Below are positions 17,490 through 25,790 of a DNA stretch of 64,000 nt, piece by piece; position 1 is the first letter of the stretch; each line of letters opens with the position of its first letter. The translations under genes were made by a program, and so were the position numbers. The notes under the pieces were generated by a model. The model was not told where the DNA came from. It worked only from the letters and a program-made list of their open reading frames with translations, and did not search any database. This DNA is from Candidatus Planktophila sp. (GTDB taxonomy: Bacteria > Actinomycetota > Actinomycetes > Nanopelagicales > Nanopelagicaceae). Where the stretch lies: positions 1 to 64,000 of the forward strand of contig BGOJ01000002.1 in assembly GCA_003569185.1 (NCBI GenBank), written 5' to 3'.

Positions 17490-18491
17490 ATGAAAAGCAA
17501 ACACAAAGCATCGGCTATCGCCACTGCGATGACGCTGCTAGGTTCATTAACTCTTGCGATCACCGCAGCTGCACCTGCAAGTGCTGGCACATGGTGTTCT
17601 GGAGTTAACATAAGTTATTTTAAAGGCGGAACTGCTGATTCCTTCTCCGATATCTTGGAAAAGGGCGCAAAGCAGGCTGCTGCTGATACTGGTGCAAATG
17701 TCACAATCATTTCATCAAACTGGGATTTCCCACTGATGGTGCAAAAATTTAAAGAGGAAATAGCTAAGAAGCCAGATGCAATCTCATTCATGGGTCACCC
17801 TGGTGATGCTGCAATTCAACCATCTGCAAAGGCTGCAAAGGATGCTGGAATTCTTGTTGATTTCTCAAACGTTCCTGCACCTAAGTCAATTGCTACTGTA
17901 AATGGTGGATTCACTGGTGCAAATCTGCTGCTAATGGGTAATAACTTAGCTGCAAGAGCTGTTAAAGACTTCGGTTTGAAGAAGGGTGACGAGGCAATCG
18001 TAATTGGAACCTTCGGCGTACCTGGACGTTCTGATCGCGAAGATGGCACCGTTAATACATTAGTAAAAGCTGGAGTTAAGGTAACAAAGCTTGATCTTAA
18101 GGTATTTCCTGGAAATGCTGCTGGAGATCCAAACTTAGTTACACCTACGCTAACTGCAAGTATTATCAAGAATAAGAATCTGAAGCTAATTGTGGCTGCC
18201 GGTCCAATTCTTGGAAATATGAACAATTACTTCGCCGCTGCAAAGCTTGAGGCAGGAAAAGTTAAGGTTGCAGGATTTGACCTTGGCGAGACTGTACTTA
18301 AGGGTTTTGCAGATGGTTACATTCAGCTAAGTGCTGATCAAGAGCCATTTAAGCAAGGCTACATGCCAATTATTTCTCTATGCCTAGCCAAGCAATACGG
18401 CTTAGGACAAACTAGCGTCGACACCTCATCAGGTTTCGTTACAACCGCTAACTACAAGACAGTCGCAGCGCTTCCAAAAGGATTCCGCTAA
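17490..18491 (+). CDS. CUT2-type ABC transporter sugar-binding protein
   Basis: A 333-residue secreted protein: positively charged N-terminus, a hydrophobic helix and a signal peptidase site after APASA (about residue 32). There is no lipobox cysteine at the cleavage site. The mature part is a periplasmic-binding-protein type 1 fold (SFSDILEKGAKQAAAD, KPDAISFMGHPGDAAI, VKVAGFDLGETVLKGFADG), as in ribose-type importers. It is followed by a strong terminator and then the ATPase and permease genes, an arrangement that gives more binding protein than transporter. The ligand is unknown; the neighbouring glycosidase genes suggest a sugar or small glycoside. Confidence 0.88.
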   Translation: MKSKHKASAIATAMTLLGSLTLAITAAAPASAGTWCSGVNISYFKGGTADSFSDILEKGAKQAAADTGANVTIISSNWDFPLMVQKFKEEIAKKPDAISFMGHPGDAAIQPSAKAAKDAGILVDFSNVPAPKSIATVNGGFTGANLLLMGNNLAARAVKDFGLKKGDEAIVIGTFGVPGRSDREDGTVNTLVKAGVKVTKLDLKVFPGNAAGDPNLVTPTLTASIIKNKNLKLIVAAGPILGNMNNYFAAAKLEAGKVKVAGFDLGETVLKGFADGYIQLSADQEPFKQGYMPIISLCLAKQYGLGQTSVDTSSGFVTTANYKTVAALPKGFR

Positions 18492-18505
18492 GACCTAGGT
18501 AAAAC

Positions 18506-18549
18506 TTGAGCAGGCAGATTTCCCTCCTACTGCCTGCTCAATTTTCATT
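18506..18549 (+). terminator. Intrinsic terminator/attenuator after the binding-protein gene
   Basis: TTGAGCAGGCAG (18506-18517) pairs perfectly with CTGCCTGCTCAA (18530-18541) across a 12-base loop, followed by TTTTCATT. Its position inside the transport operon suggests partial read-through to the ATPase. Confidence 0.9.
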
Positions 18550-18590
18550 ATTGCTAGACAACTCAACTAATAGAGAGTTTGATAATACCT

Positions 18591-19352
18591 GTGAGTAATG
18601 AACCAATTGTTAAGTTAGTAAATGTCAATAAGTCCTATGGCAATGTGTATGCCCTAGAGGATATAAATTTAGATTTTTATCCAGGCGAGATTGTCTCCCT
18701 AGTTGGTGATAACGGTGCTGGTAAATCCACATTAACCAAGATCATCTCCGGTACTGAAGGACCAGATACCAATGGAAAGATCATTGTTGATAACAAAGAA
18801 GTAACCAATTGGAGCTCAGCAAAGGCTAGAGCAAGAGGAATTGAAACGGTTTATCAAAATCGAGCACTCTCTGAACAACAATCAATTTATGACAATGTAT
18901 TTTTAGGAAGAGAGATCACCAATCGATTTGGTTTTATCAACCGCAAGAAGGAGATCGAAGAGACTGAAACCTTAATGCGAAAGATTGGTTACACCTCAAA
19001 GGTTTGGACACCATTATCATCAGTTAATAAATTATCTGGCGGTGAACGCCAAGGCGTTGCAATCTCTAGAGCAATCTTATTTGAATCTAGATTAGTAATT
19101 TTAGATGAGCCAACTACTGCAATGGCCTTAACTGAGGCAGCAGAGGTTTTGGAGTTTGTTAGCAACTTAAAGAAATCTGGCAAATCTGTAGTTTTCATCA
19201 GTCACAATCCATGGGATGCCCATGCAGTGGCAGATCGATTTGTAATTTTAGAACGCGGAAAAATTGTTTTTGATGGACCAAAGGGCTCGATGAGTGCTGA
19301 TGATTTCATCGCACTCTTACATAAATTTGCGAAGAAGGATATTAAGTCATGA
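18591..19352 (+). CDS. CUT2-type sugar ABC transporter ATPase (single domain)
   Basis: About 253 residues with Walker A GDNGAGKST, the ABC signature LSGGE, Walker B LVILDEPTTAM and the switch histidine in SHNPWDAHAVADRF. It has one ATPase domain, as in FrcA-type importers, not the fused pair of RbsA. I chose the GTG at 18591 because the only purine-rich stretch (GAGAG, 18573-18577) is 13 bases upstream; a TTG at 18579 would add four residues but sits too close to it. The last 4 bases overlap the permease start (ATGA), so they are translationally coupled. Confidence 0.88.
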   Translation: MSNEPIVKLVNVNKSYGNVYALEDINLDFYPGEIVSLVGDNGAGKSTLTKIISGTEGPDTNGKIIVDNKEVTNWSSAKARARGIETVYQNRALSEQQSIYDNVFLGREITNRFGFINRKKEIEETETLMRKIGYTSKVWTPLSSVNKLSGGERQGVAISRAILFESRLVILDEPTTAMALTEAAEVLEFVSNLKKSGKSVVFISHNPWDAHAVADRFVILERGKIVFDGPKGSMSADDFIALLHKFAKKDIKS

Positions 19353-20326
19353 GTGAGAAGAAAAAAGGTATTTTAATTCCAGAGCGATATAAACCCGTCT
19401 TAGGCGCATTTATATTTTTCGTTGTCATGTTATCTGCTTTTATAGCTTCATCACCAGATGTATTTTTAAGTATCGGCATTTACTCTGCGGTTTTTTTATC
19501 TCTACCTCTCTTTGCAATTATGGGGTTAAGCCTGGTCTTTGTAACTGCAGCCGGTGAGATTGATCTAGCCTTTCCATCGATCATCCCACTATCAGGATTA
19601 GCCTTTGCCTGGACCTTGCAGCAAACTAACTTAAACTTTCTTCTGGCAACAATTTTTTCAGTTGTGGTGGGAATATCCTGTGGTTTATTAAATGGTTTTC
19701 TAGTCACAAAACTAGGTCTTTCCTCTTTGATTACAACTTTAGGCATGAACTTTGCCTTGATTGGCTTATGTAATGTTTTAAACAATGGTGCAGTTAGAAC
19801 CTTTGAAGAATTAAACGATACGAGAATTAAATCGATTTTAGTTGGATCTTTTGGGCCAATTCCAGCACAAATGTTTTGGATGGTTTTAATTTCTTTGGTG
19901 TTGGGAATGATCTTCCACCGACATAAATTTGGTCTACATGTGCGAGTTGCAGGAGATAACCCAGAAGCAGGTCGTGCGATGGGTGTAAATATTGAGCGAA
20001 CAAAAATTCTCTGCTTTACATTAGTTGGGTTATGCGCATCAATTGTTGGCATCCTAGGAATTCTGTTGCTCAGCACTTACTTCTCCACAATGGGTGAGGC
20101 TTATCTGCTACCGGTTCTAGCTGCTGTCTTTGTTGGTGGCACACCAGTTACTGGTGGCAAGGGAACAATTGGTGGCTTAGTAATTGGAGCTACCACTGTG
20201 GTCTTTATTCAAACTGGTGTGGTTGCTGCCGGCCTAGATGGTCATTGGACTTCACTAGGTTTTGGATTAGTAATTGTCCTTTCACTCCTTGGTCATAGAA
20301 AATTCTCTGGGCGACTAACTAGATAA
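19349..20326 (+). CDS. CUT2-type sugar ABC transporter permease
   Basis: A 325-residue membrane protein of the BPD_transp_2 family with 8-10 helices. Family stretches are VTAAGEIDLAFPSIIPL, the coupling region GDNPEAGRAMGVN and FVGGTPVTGGKGTIGG. It forms the membrane channel for the binding protein and ATPase encoded just upstream; with one permease gene it probably acts as a homodimer. The GH13-like gene starts 5 bases later in the same operon. Confidence 0.88.
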   Translation: MSEKKKGILIPERYKPVLGAFIFFVVMLSAFIASSPDVFLSIGIYSAVFLSLPLFAIMGLSLVFVTAAGEIDLAFPSIIPLSGLAFAWTLQQTNLNFLLATIFSVVVGISCGLLNGFLVTKLGLSSLITTLGMNFALIGLCNVLNNGAVRTFEELNDTRIKSILVGSFGPIPAQMFWMVLISLVLGMIFHRHKFGLHVRVAGDNPEAGRAMGVNIERTKILCFTLVGLCASIVGILGILLLSTYFSTMGEAYLLPVLAAVFVGGTPVTGGKGTIGGLVIGATTVVFIQTGVVAAGLDGHWTSLGFGLVIVLSLLGHRKFSGRLTR

Positions 20327-20331
20327 TTTTT

Positions 20332-22560
20332 GTGAAGTTACATCACTTAGAATCAAATCATCAATTTGAAGTTGATGATAAAAGTGGATTACTTACTGGC
20401 CTTACCTACACATCTGGGGCTGGGGTAAGAACTGTTAGTTTTGAAACTACCTTAAATATTCAAACAGGTGGTGGTGAAAAGCGTGCTGCAACTGGTGGAC
20501 TTGAGTACTTTGATTGCAAAAATCAATCACAGGTTTTAAGTAAGGGTGCGCCAATTTATGGCCAAGGCTTTAATGGCATCTCCTGGCATCAGCCAATAAG
20601 TATTGGTGAGGTTAAGGCTGAGTTAATCTATCGATTAGATCGACAATCAGCATCTGCTGCTCTTGCTATCTGGTTTCCAGGTGGGCAGGAGGTATTAATT
20701 CGAGATATCAATCTGGTATTTAATATTAAATTACCAGCAGATAACTGGATAGTTAATATGCCTGGAAATGGGTTGCGAAAGGATGTGCCGATCTCAATTC
20801 TTAATACTGAGGTTGGTATCTCACCAGTTGGTGGCCTTCGTGGCTCTAGCTCAGTAATTCATTTAGGATCAAAAAACAATGGCCAGCTTGTGATCTGGCC
20901 AAATAATCGAGTTGAGATTCCGCAATTAACCTTAAAAAATAATGGCGATAATCAAGTGCAGTTAAAGATTGATACCAACTTTGGCTCTGATCTATCTGTA
21001 GTTTCAGGTGTTGAGATTGAGATTGCAAAGTTTGATCTTTCATCTCCTGCCTATGACCAATTTGCACCAATCTTTCAAGATTGGATGAGGCGAGATGGTT
21101 ATGTCTCACCAAATAATCCACCAAAGTGGATTGATGGCGCGATGATCTATGAGGCACAGATTGGTTTTTCAGTTTTTAATGAGGTTAATAAATACTCGCC
21201 ATACCCGCAGGTGCGAGATTTAATTAATGATTTAGATCAGATTGCCGAGTATGGCTTCACCTGTATTCAATTGATGCCAAAGCAGCCATATCCAAGTTAT
21301 AACATCCATGATTTTTGGGATATTGATACCTCCTATGGCAATAAGGCTGAGATTAAAGAGTTAGTGACAAAGGCGCACAAACTTGGGATTAAGGTAATTT
21401 TAGATATCTTGCTACATGGCGTATTAGATAAAGAGATTATTAAGATCGCAGCTGATGGGGTAAGAAGTGGACCATTTGCGGAGTTAATTTCATCAGAGAC
21501 GGGTGATAGCTTTAATGCCGATGTTAAGGATTGGCATAATTACTTAATTGCTTGGTCTCGTCATATTTTAGATTTTGAAAAGTATTGGTATGAGGGAAGT
21601 CCTGCAGTATCACCATTAATTGCACAGCATCCAGATTGGTTTTACACCGATTCAAAGGGTGAAGTGCAAGGTGTCTACACCAAAGCCTTTGATGCCAGAA
21701 GTAGTAGTTGGCAGGATTACTTTATTTCTGCTTGTGAGTTTTTAATGAATGAATTAAATATTGATGGCTTTAGATTTGATGCCCCTTCCTACAATGATTT
21801 TCCAAATTGGGCCAGCTGGGCACGGGGTAGAGCAGGAGCATCCGCCCTTGGTTGCCTTGGATTATTTGATCGATTACGTCCAGTAATGAAAAAGATTAAC
21901 CCACAATCTTTGTTATATACCGAACCATCTGGTCATGTATTTAGACAGGCGATGGATTTAAATTACAACTACGATGAACAGTGGTTGGTAACTGCAATTT
22001 CTGACCCTTCTGCTCAATCTGCTTGGGGGATAAGAGGAGCACGGGAGTTAGCTGCCTGGGTGGCAGAGCGCGATAAGTTTTTACCAGCAGGATCTTTAAC
22101 CGCCCACCACATCGACTCGCATGACACATTCTGGTGGCCAAGTTGGGGTAAAAAATGGCGACGTGAACAATTTGATATTACAAAGGTAAAGCTTTTAACT
22201 CTTATCTTTGGCTCACTGCCTGGTCCATTTATGATGTTTTCCGGCGGTGAGATAGGAATTGAACAACTTCTACCTAAACTTGCCAGCGTTAAGCGGTCAA
22301 AGATTTGGTTGACTGGTGAGATCTCTTGGTGGTGTTCATCAAATTACCCAGATGGCTTATTTGCAATATCACGAAAACTAGATGGCAAGGTTAGCGCCAG
22401 CTTAGTTAACTTCACCGATAAAGAGTTGGTGGTCAAAAATGAAGCAAATTACCAAATTGAATCTGTATTACTACAAATCGGAGATCAGATTACAATTGAC
22501 TCGTCCTTAATAAAACTGCCACCATTTACGGGAGCAGTTGTTGAAGTTGAGATTGGCTAA
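20332..22560 (+). CDS. GH13-like (alpha-amylase superfamily) glycosidase, cytosolic
   Basis: A 742-residue protein starting with GTG. The first 250 residues are beta-rich and unassigned (GEKRAATGGLEYF, NSL-like loops). A TIM barrel follows, with ELVTKAHKLGIKVILDI and the GH13 region II DGFRFDAPSYND (nucleophile Asp near 482), region III LLYTEPSG (acid Glu near 530) and region IV HHIDSHDTFW (Asp near 596), so the catalytic triad is complete. A small C-terminal beta domain ends the protein. There is no signal peptide. It lies in the importer operon and so should act on a sugar brought in by it. It is not close to any amylase, trehalose or sucrose enzyme I can name. Confidence 0.78.
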   Translation: MKLHHLESNHQFEVDDKSGLLTGLTYTSGAGVRTVSFETTLNIQTGGGEKRAATGGLEYFDCKNQSQVLSKGAPIYGQGFNGISWHQPISIGEVKAELIYRLDRQSASAALAIWFPGGQEVLIRDINLVFNIKLPADNWIVNMPGNGLRKDVPISILNTEVGISPVGGLRGSSSVIHLGSKNNGQLVIWPNNRVEIPQLTLKNNGDNQVQLKIDTNFGSDLSVVSGVEIEIAKFDLSSPAYDQFAPIFQDWMRRDGYVSPNNPPKWIDGAMIYEAQIGFSVFNEVNKYSPYPQVRDLINDLDQIAEYGFTCIQLMPKQPYPSYNIHDFWDIDTSYGNKAEIKELVTKAHKLGIKVILDILLHGVLDKEIIKIAADGVRSGPFAELISSETGDSFNADVKDWHNYLIAWSRHILDFEKYWYEGSPAVSPLIAQHPDWFYTDSKGEVQGVYTKAFDARSSSWQDYFISACEFLMNELNIDGFRFDAPSYNDFPNWASWARGRAGASALGCLGLFDRLRPVMKKINPQSLLYTEPSGHVFRQAMDLNYNYDEQWLVTAISDPSAQSAWGIRGARELAAWVAERDKFLPAGSLTAHHIDSHDTFWWPSWGKKWRREQFDITKVKLLTLIFGSLPGPFMMFSGGEIGIEQLLPKLASVKRSKIWLTGEISWWCSSNYPDGLFAISRKLDGKVSASLVNFTDKELVVKNEANYQIESVLLQIGDQITIDSSLIKLPPFTGAVVEVEIG

Positions 22561-22561
22561 T

Positions 22562-23275
22562 ATGAAAACTGTAGTTATCACCGGCGCAGCTGGTGGCATG
22601 GGCAGCGCGACTGCCACTTTGTTTAAATCAAAGGGCTATCAGGTACTAGGAACTGATCGCGAAGATATCACCGGAGTTGATTTTCAAGTAGTGGGTGATG
22701 TTGCCGATGAAGTGACCTGGCAGAAAATATCTACGGTAATTGAGCAAAACAAGCTAGAGATCTCAAGCCTTATTAATATCGCAGGAAGAAATTACTTTGA
22801 TCTGATTACTGAGGCTAAAAAGAGTGAATGGCTAAATATGTTTGAGGTTAACGTGGTGGCGATGGTGATGGGCATAAAACATATGACGCCATTTCTTCGC
22901 AAAGCAAAAGCAGCCAGTATTGTAAATATGAGTTCAATCTCTGCCCAGATTGGCACCTCAGGATATGCCGCATATGTGGCAACTAAGGGCGCGGTTGATT
23001 CACTGACTAAGGCGTTAGCACTTGAGTTAGCACCTGAGATTCGCATAAATGCAGTTGCACCCGGTTGGATTGAAACACCATTTACCGTTGCCGGCCTAAA
23101 TCTAACTCCAGATCCAGTTGCTCACCGAAAAAAAGCTGAGCAAATGCATGCCCTAAATCGGGTTGGTACACCTGAGGAGATCGCAAAGGTTATTTACTTT
23201 CTTGCCAGCGAAGATTCTTCCTTTGTAACCGGTTCAATTGTGACCGCAGATGGTGGATATTTAATTAAGAATTAA
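22562..23275 (+). CDS. SDR-family oxidoreductase
   Basis: About 237 residues from the ATG at 22562, one base after the GH13-like stop; a frame starting 24 bases earlier lies inside that gene and is not preferred. TGAAGGMGSATA binds the cofactor, the GTDRED stretch after beta-2 favours NAD(P) selection by an acidic or basic residue, and INIAGRN replaces the usual NNAG. YVATKGA holds the catalytic Tyr/Lys and GSIVTADGGYLI ends the fold. It completes the importer operon and probably oxidises the monosaccharide freed by the glycosidase. Confidence 0.83.
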   Translation: MKTVVITGAAGGMGSATATLFKSKGYQVLGTDREDITGVDFQVVGDVADEVTWQKISTVIEQNKLEISSLINIAGRNYFDLITEAKKSEWLNMFEVNVVAMVMGIKHMTPFLRKAKAASIVNMSSISAQIGTSGYAAYVATKGAVDSLTKALALELAPEIRINAVAPGWIETPFTVAGLNLTPDPVAHRKKAEQMHALNRVGTPEEIAKVIYFLASEDSSFVTGSIVTADGGYLIKN

Positions 23276-23287
23276 ACTCTTTACCAA

Positions 23288-24052
23288 TCATTTAACTGGG
23301 TGTAATTTAGTTGTGGCAGATATCTTGTTATCAACCTTAATTACCTCAGCTGTTGCAATCCTTCTTAGGAATGAATCAACTAGATCCAAGGCTCGCTTAT
23401 CTGAGGCTAGATGTTCACGCTTTGTTTGATCACGCAGTGTTTGAATATCAATACCAATACTTTTTAGATAATCCTTATCCCGCTTAACAGTTAGCCAGGA
23501 ATCTAGGACCTGGGGGTCAATCTCTGGATGAAATTGCATGGCAAGAGTTCTGCCCATTACAAATGCTTGGTTAGCTTTATTAGTTGTTGCGATTGGGGTG
23601 GCACCCTTTGGGTTTTGCCAAGAATCAAAGTGGTATTCAAACCAAGGACCAGTTGGAATTAAAGATTTATCATTAGATTCAACCTCACACCAACCAATCT
23701 CTGCCTCTTTGGCAGGTTCAACTGAACCACCTAACGCCCTTGCCATTAATTGACCACCAAAGCAGATACCAAAGATTGGAATACCAGCGTTATGCGCAGC
23801 TTGGAGTTTTTGTAATTCTGGGAGTAACCAATTACCAATCCGTTCATCCTCATGCACACCCCAGGGGGCGCCCATCGGCACGATTACATCGTATTGAGTT
23901 AGATCTGGAAAATTAGCAACCACATTTGGTTGGTAGTAATCATTTTGGGGAACTATTTGAAATCGCTCTATTTGATAGCCATGTTTTTCAAAGGCACGCC
24001 AGATTGGACCACCAATTGAGACATGATCGTGTTCGATGAAGAGAGCGCGCAT
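23288..24052 (-). CDS. Class I glutamine amidotransferase / gamma-glutamyl hydrolase-like protein
   Basis: A 254-residue protein of the GMP synthase-amidotransferase-like family. The nucleophile elbow FGICFGGQLMARALGG carries the catalytic Cys (near residue 98) and MQFHPEIDP the His and Glu (near 174-176). It is free-standing, as in PuuD-like and GATase1 stress proteins, with about 70 extra C-terminal residues of unknown role. Possible jobs are release of glutamate from gamma-glutamyl compounds, which would complete the amine pathway at 7.8-11.3 kb, or amide transfer. It is convergent with the SDR gene and is not in an operon with either group, so the link is only suggestive. Confidence 0.82.
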   Translation of the reverse strand: MRALFIEHDHVSIGGPIWRAFEKHGYQIERFQIVPQNDYYQPNVVANFPDLTQYDVIVPMGAPWGVHEDERIGNWLLPELQKLQAAHNAGIPIFGICFGGQLMARALGGSVEPAKEAEIGWCEVESNDKSLIPTGPWFEYHFDSWQNPKGATPIATTNKANQAFVMGRTLAMQFHPEIDPQVLDSWLTVKRDKDYLKSIGIDIQTLRDQTKREHLASDKRALDLVDSFLRRIATAEVIKVDNKISATTKLHPVK

Positions 24053-24086
24053 TTGGGGGAGTTTACATGCAAAGGTGGTGGATTTC

Positions 24087-24293
24087 TTAACCTTTCAATT
24101 TTCTAGGCACAAAATTCATTCCATAATACTTATAAACCTCCTCCATTATCTCTTCGGAGATTTGCTCGGCTCGAGCTTCGGTAAGTCGTTCACCATCAAC
24201 AATTACTACTTCTTGATCTAAGTCAATATGTTTAATTATAGGATTTCCATCACCAATTATTTGTTCTTCACCACAGATGATCCATTTTGTCAT
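24087..24293 (-). CDS. Small antitoxin-like protein
   Basis: About 68 residues from the ATG at 24293 (MTKWIICGEE...); an ATG at 24302 would add three residues. The segment VVIVDGERLTEARAEQISEEIMEEV resembles (as two parts: VVIVDGERLT and EARAEQISEEI) the linker found in actinobacterial CopG-like antitoxins paired with small toxins. The ribbon-helix-helix is not obvious here: the protein ends soon after, at NFVPRKLKG, so it could be a short form. It overlaps the upstream toxin-like gene by 26 bases, typical of toxin-antitoxin pairs. The assignment is from memory of the family pattern. Confidence 0.5.
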   Translation of the reverse strand: MTKWIICGEEQIIGDGNPIIKHIDLDQEVVIVDGERLTEARAEQISEEIMEEVYKYYGMNFVPRKLKG

Positions 24294-24531
24294 CAAATTC
24301 ACCTCCTCTTTTTTCTATTGGCATTGCATGAATAATGTATTGGTAGAAGATGAAATTAATCGCAATGATTTCTATCTTCCCACCCAATTCATCTAAACCA
24401 ATCCAAGCTCGTTTATCCAAATTTTCTCGAGATAAGCCGACTTTGATACCAGGTTTGGACTCGATAATTTTAACAATAACTTCTTCTTCTACACCATGTT
24501 TTTTAGATGAATTTGCAAACTCATATTCCAT
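24268..24531 (-). CDS. Small toxin-like protein (BrnT/RelE-sized)
   Basis: An 87-residue protein. The N-terminal FANSSKKHGVEEEVIVKII and the end IIHAMPIEKRG match the pattern of small actinobacterial toxins (SARKHGI ... VIHAMPLR) found before antitoxin-like genes. The order toxin first, antitoxin second, with overlap, agrees. The start codon is at 24531. No Shine-Dalgarno is available because a perfect palindrome (24531-24548) fills that place, suggesting tight self-control and weak or leaderless translation. No biochemical activity can be claimed. Confidence 0.55.
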   Translation of the reverse strand: MEYEFANSSKKHGVEEEVIVKIIESKPGIKVGLSRENLDKRAWIGLDELGGKIEIIAINFIFYQYIIHAMPIEKRGGEFDDKMDHLW

Positions 24532-24548
24532 TGGCGAATAATCGCCAA
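24531..24548. promoter_or_regulatory. Palindrome at the start of the toxin-like gene
   Basis: TTGGCGA (24531-24537) and TCGCCAA (24542-24548) form a perfect 7-bp inverted repeat around ATAA, touching the start codon. This is where an autoregulated toxin-antitoxin operator would be expected. Confidence 0.6.
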
Positions 24549-24632
24549 AAAATAATAATTAAATCTTACTGTTATTTATCTTTGTGGATAAGTTAAGAAT
24601 TATTACGAAGAGTAATTAAGTGTTACAAATAA

Positions 24633-25790
24633 TTACAAAGAGGAGCCATAAAGACGGGAGAGATTAAACTCATGGTGTCCACCAATCTCTGCCTTTGTTA
24701 ATTGACCATTAGCAACATCTAAAATTAAGTTATAGATCTCTTGCCCATTCTCTTCCAAAGTTTGGGTGCCATCGGCGATGGTGCCGGAGTTTAAATCGAT
24801 AATATCTGGGATAGCAGTTGCCATCTCAGTATTAGTTGCCACCTTAATTGTTGGCATTACCGCACTTCCCGTAGGAGTTCCTCGACCGGTTGTGAAGACG
24901 GTGATGTTGACACCGGCTGCGCCAAAACCAGTTAACTGTTCAATGTCATGACCTGGTGTGTCCATGAAGTAGAGACCTGCCTTTGTTGGCGCAATTGCAT
25001 ACTCCAGCACACCAGTAAATTGGGCATTACCTGCCTTCTTAGCAGCTCCTAATGATTTCTCTTCAAGTGTGGAAAGGCCGCCCTCAATATTTCCTCTAGA
25101 TGGTTGGGCGCCTCTGATATCTATTCCTTCATAATTAATACTTGCTTCATACCTTGCCACTACATCAATTATTTGTTGGCCAACCTCTTTAGTAATTGCC
25201 CGCTTTGCTAATAGATGCTCTGCGCCCAAGATCTCCATCGTCTCACCAAGTATTGATGTGGCGCCCTGTTCAACTAATTTGTCACTTGCCACCCCCAACG
25301 CTGGGTTAGCGGTAATGCCAGAGTAGGCATCCGAGCCACCACACTCAAGCCCTAAGACAATTGCAGAGATTGGCGCTGCAACTCTTTGTTCACTCTTAGC
25401 CTGCAGAAGTAATTTATTAGCCTCAGTAATACCAGCTTGGGTTAATTTATCTAAGGATTTTAATTCAGAGAGTGATATTTCAATTAACTTTGTCTTGCCA
25501 TAACTTTTTGCCCTGCTGATTACCTCATCCTCAATTGGTGTGCCAAGGCGTAACAAGATGGTGGCGTAAAGATTTGGATTTGTCGCATTTCCTGCCAATG
25601 AGTGAATTATCCGCTCATGATCCTTCTCATTTACCTGCGACCAATCATGGCTTACTGCAACTGCGCCCTGTGATTGCTCTTCAATATCTCTAGCTGCCGC
25701 CGATAAAATCTGATGAAGGGGCAGGATCAAAACATGGTTTCTAAAACCCCATCTGCCATCACTTCGTTTATAACCGGTAAGGCTCATCAC
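24633..25790 (-). CDS. UxaA-family dehydratase subunit (altronate/galactarate dehydratase-like), large
   Basis: A 385-residue protein of the altronate/galactarate dehydratase C-terminal family. It begins GYKRSDGRWGFRNHVLILP; LGLECGGSDAYSGITANPALG contains the Cys of the metal or Fe-S site, and FMDTPGHDIEQLTGFGAAG and FTTGRGTPTGSAVMP are strongly conserved. With the separate SAF-domain protein encoded two genes upstream it should form a dehydratase acting on a hexonate, hexarate or similar hydroxy acid. It is the last gene of the minus-strand operon. A second, shorter paralogue precedes it and overlaps it by 4 bases. Confidence 0.85.
   Translation of the reverse strand: MMSLTGYKRSDGRWGFRNHVLILPLHQILSAAARDIEEQSQGAVAVSHDWSQVNEKDHERIIHSLAGNATNPNLYATILLRLGTPIEDEVISRAKSYGKTKLIEISLSELKSLDKLTQAGITEANKLLLQAKSEQRVAAPISAIVLGLECGGSDAYSGITANPALGVASDKLVEQGATSILGETMEILGAEHLLAKRAITKEVGQQIIDVVARYEASINYEGIDIRGAQPSRGNIEGGLSTLEEKSLGAAKKAGNAQFTGVLEYAIAPTKAGLYFMDTPGHDIEQLTGFGAAGVNITVFTTGRGTPTGSAVMPTIKVATNTEMATAIPDIIDLNSGTIADGTQTLEENGQEIYNLILDVANGQLTKAEIGGHHEFNLSRLYGSSL

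Noticed and set aside
19480-20076. 198-codon open frame on the minus strand opposite the ABC permease
   Set aside because: It has no family features or ribosome site and mirrors the codon pattern of the clear permease gene on the other strand.
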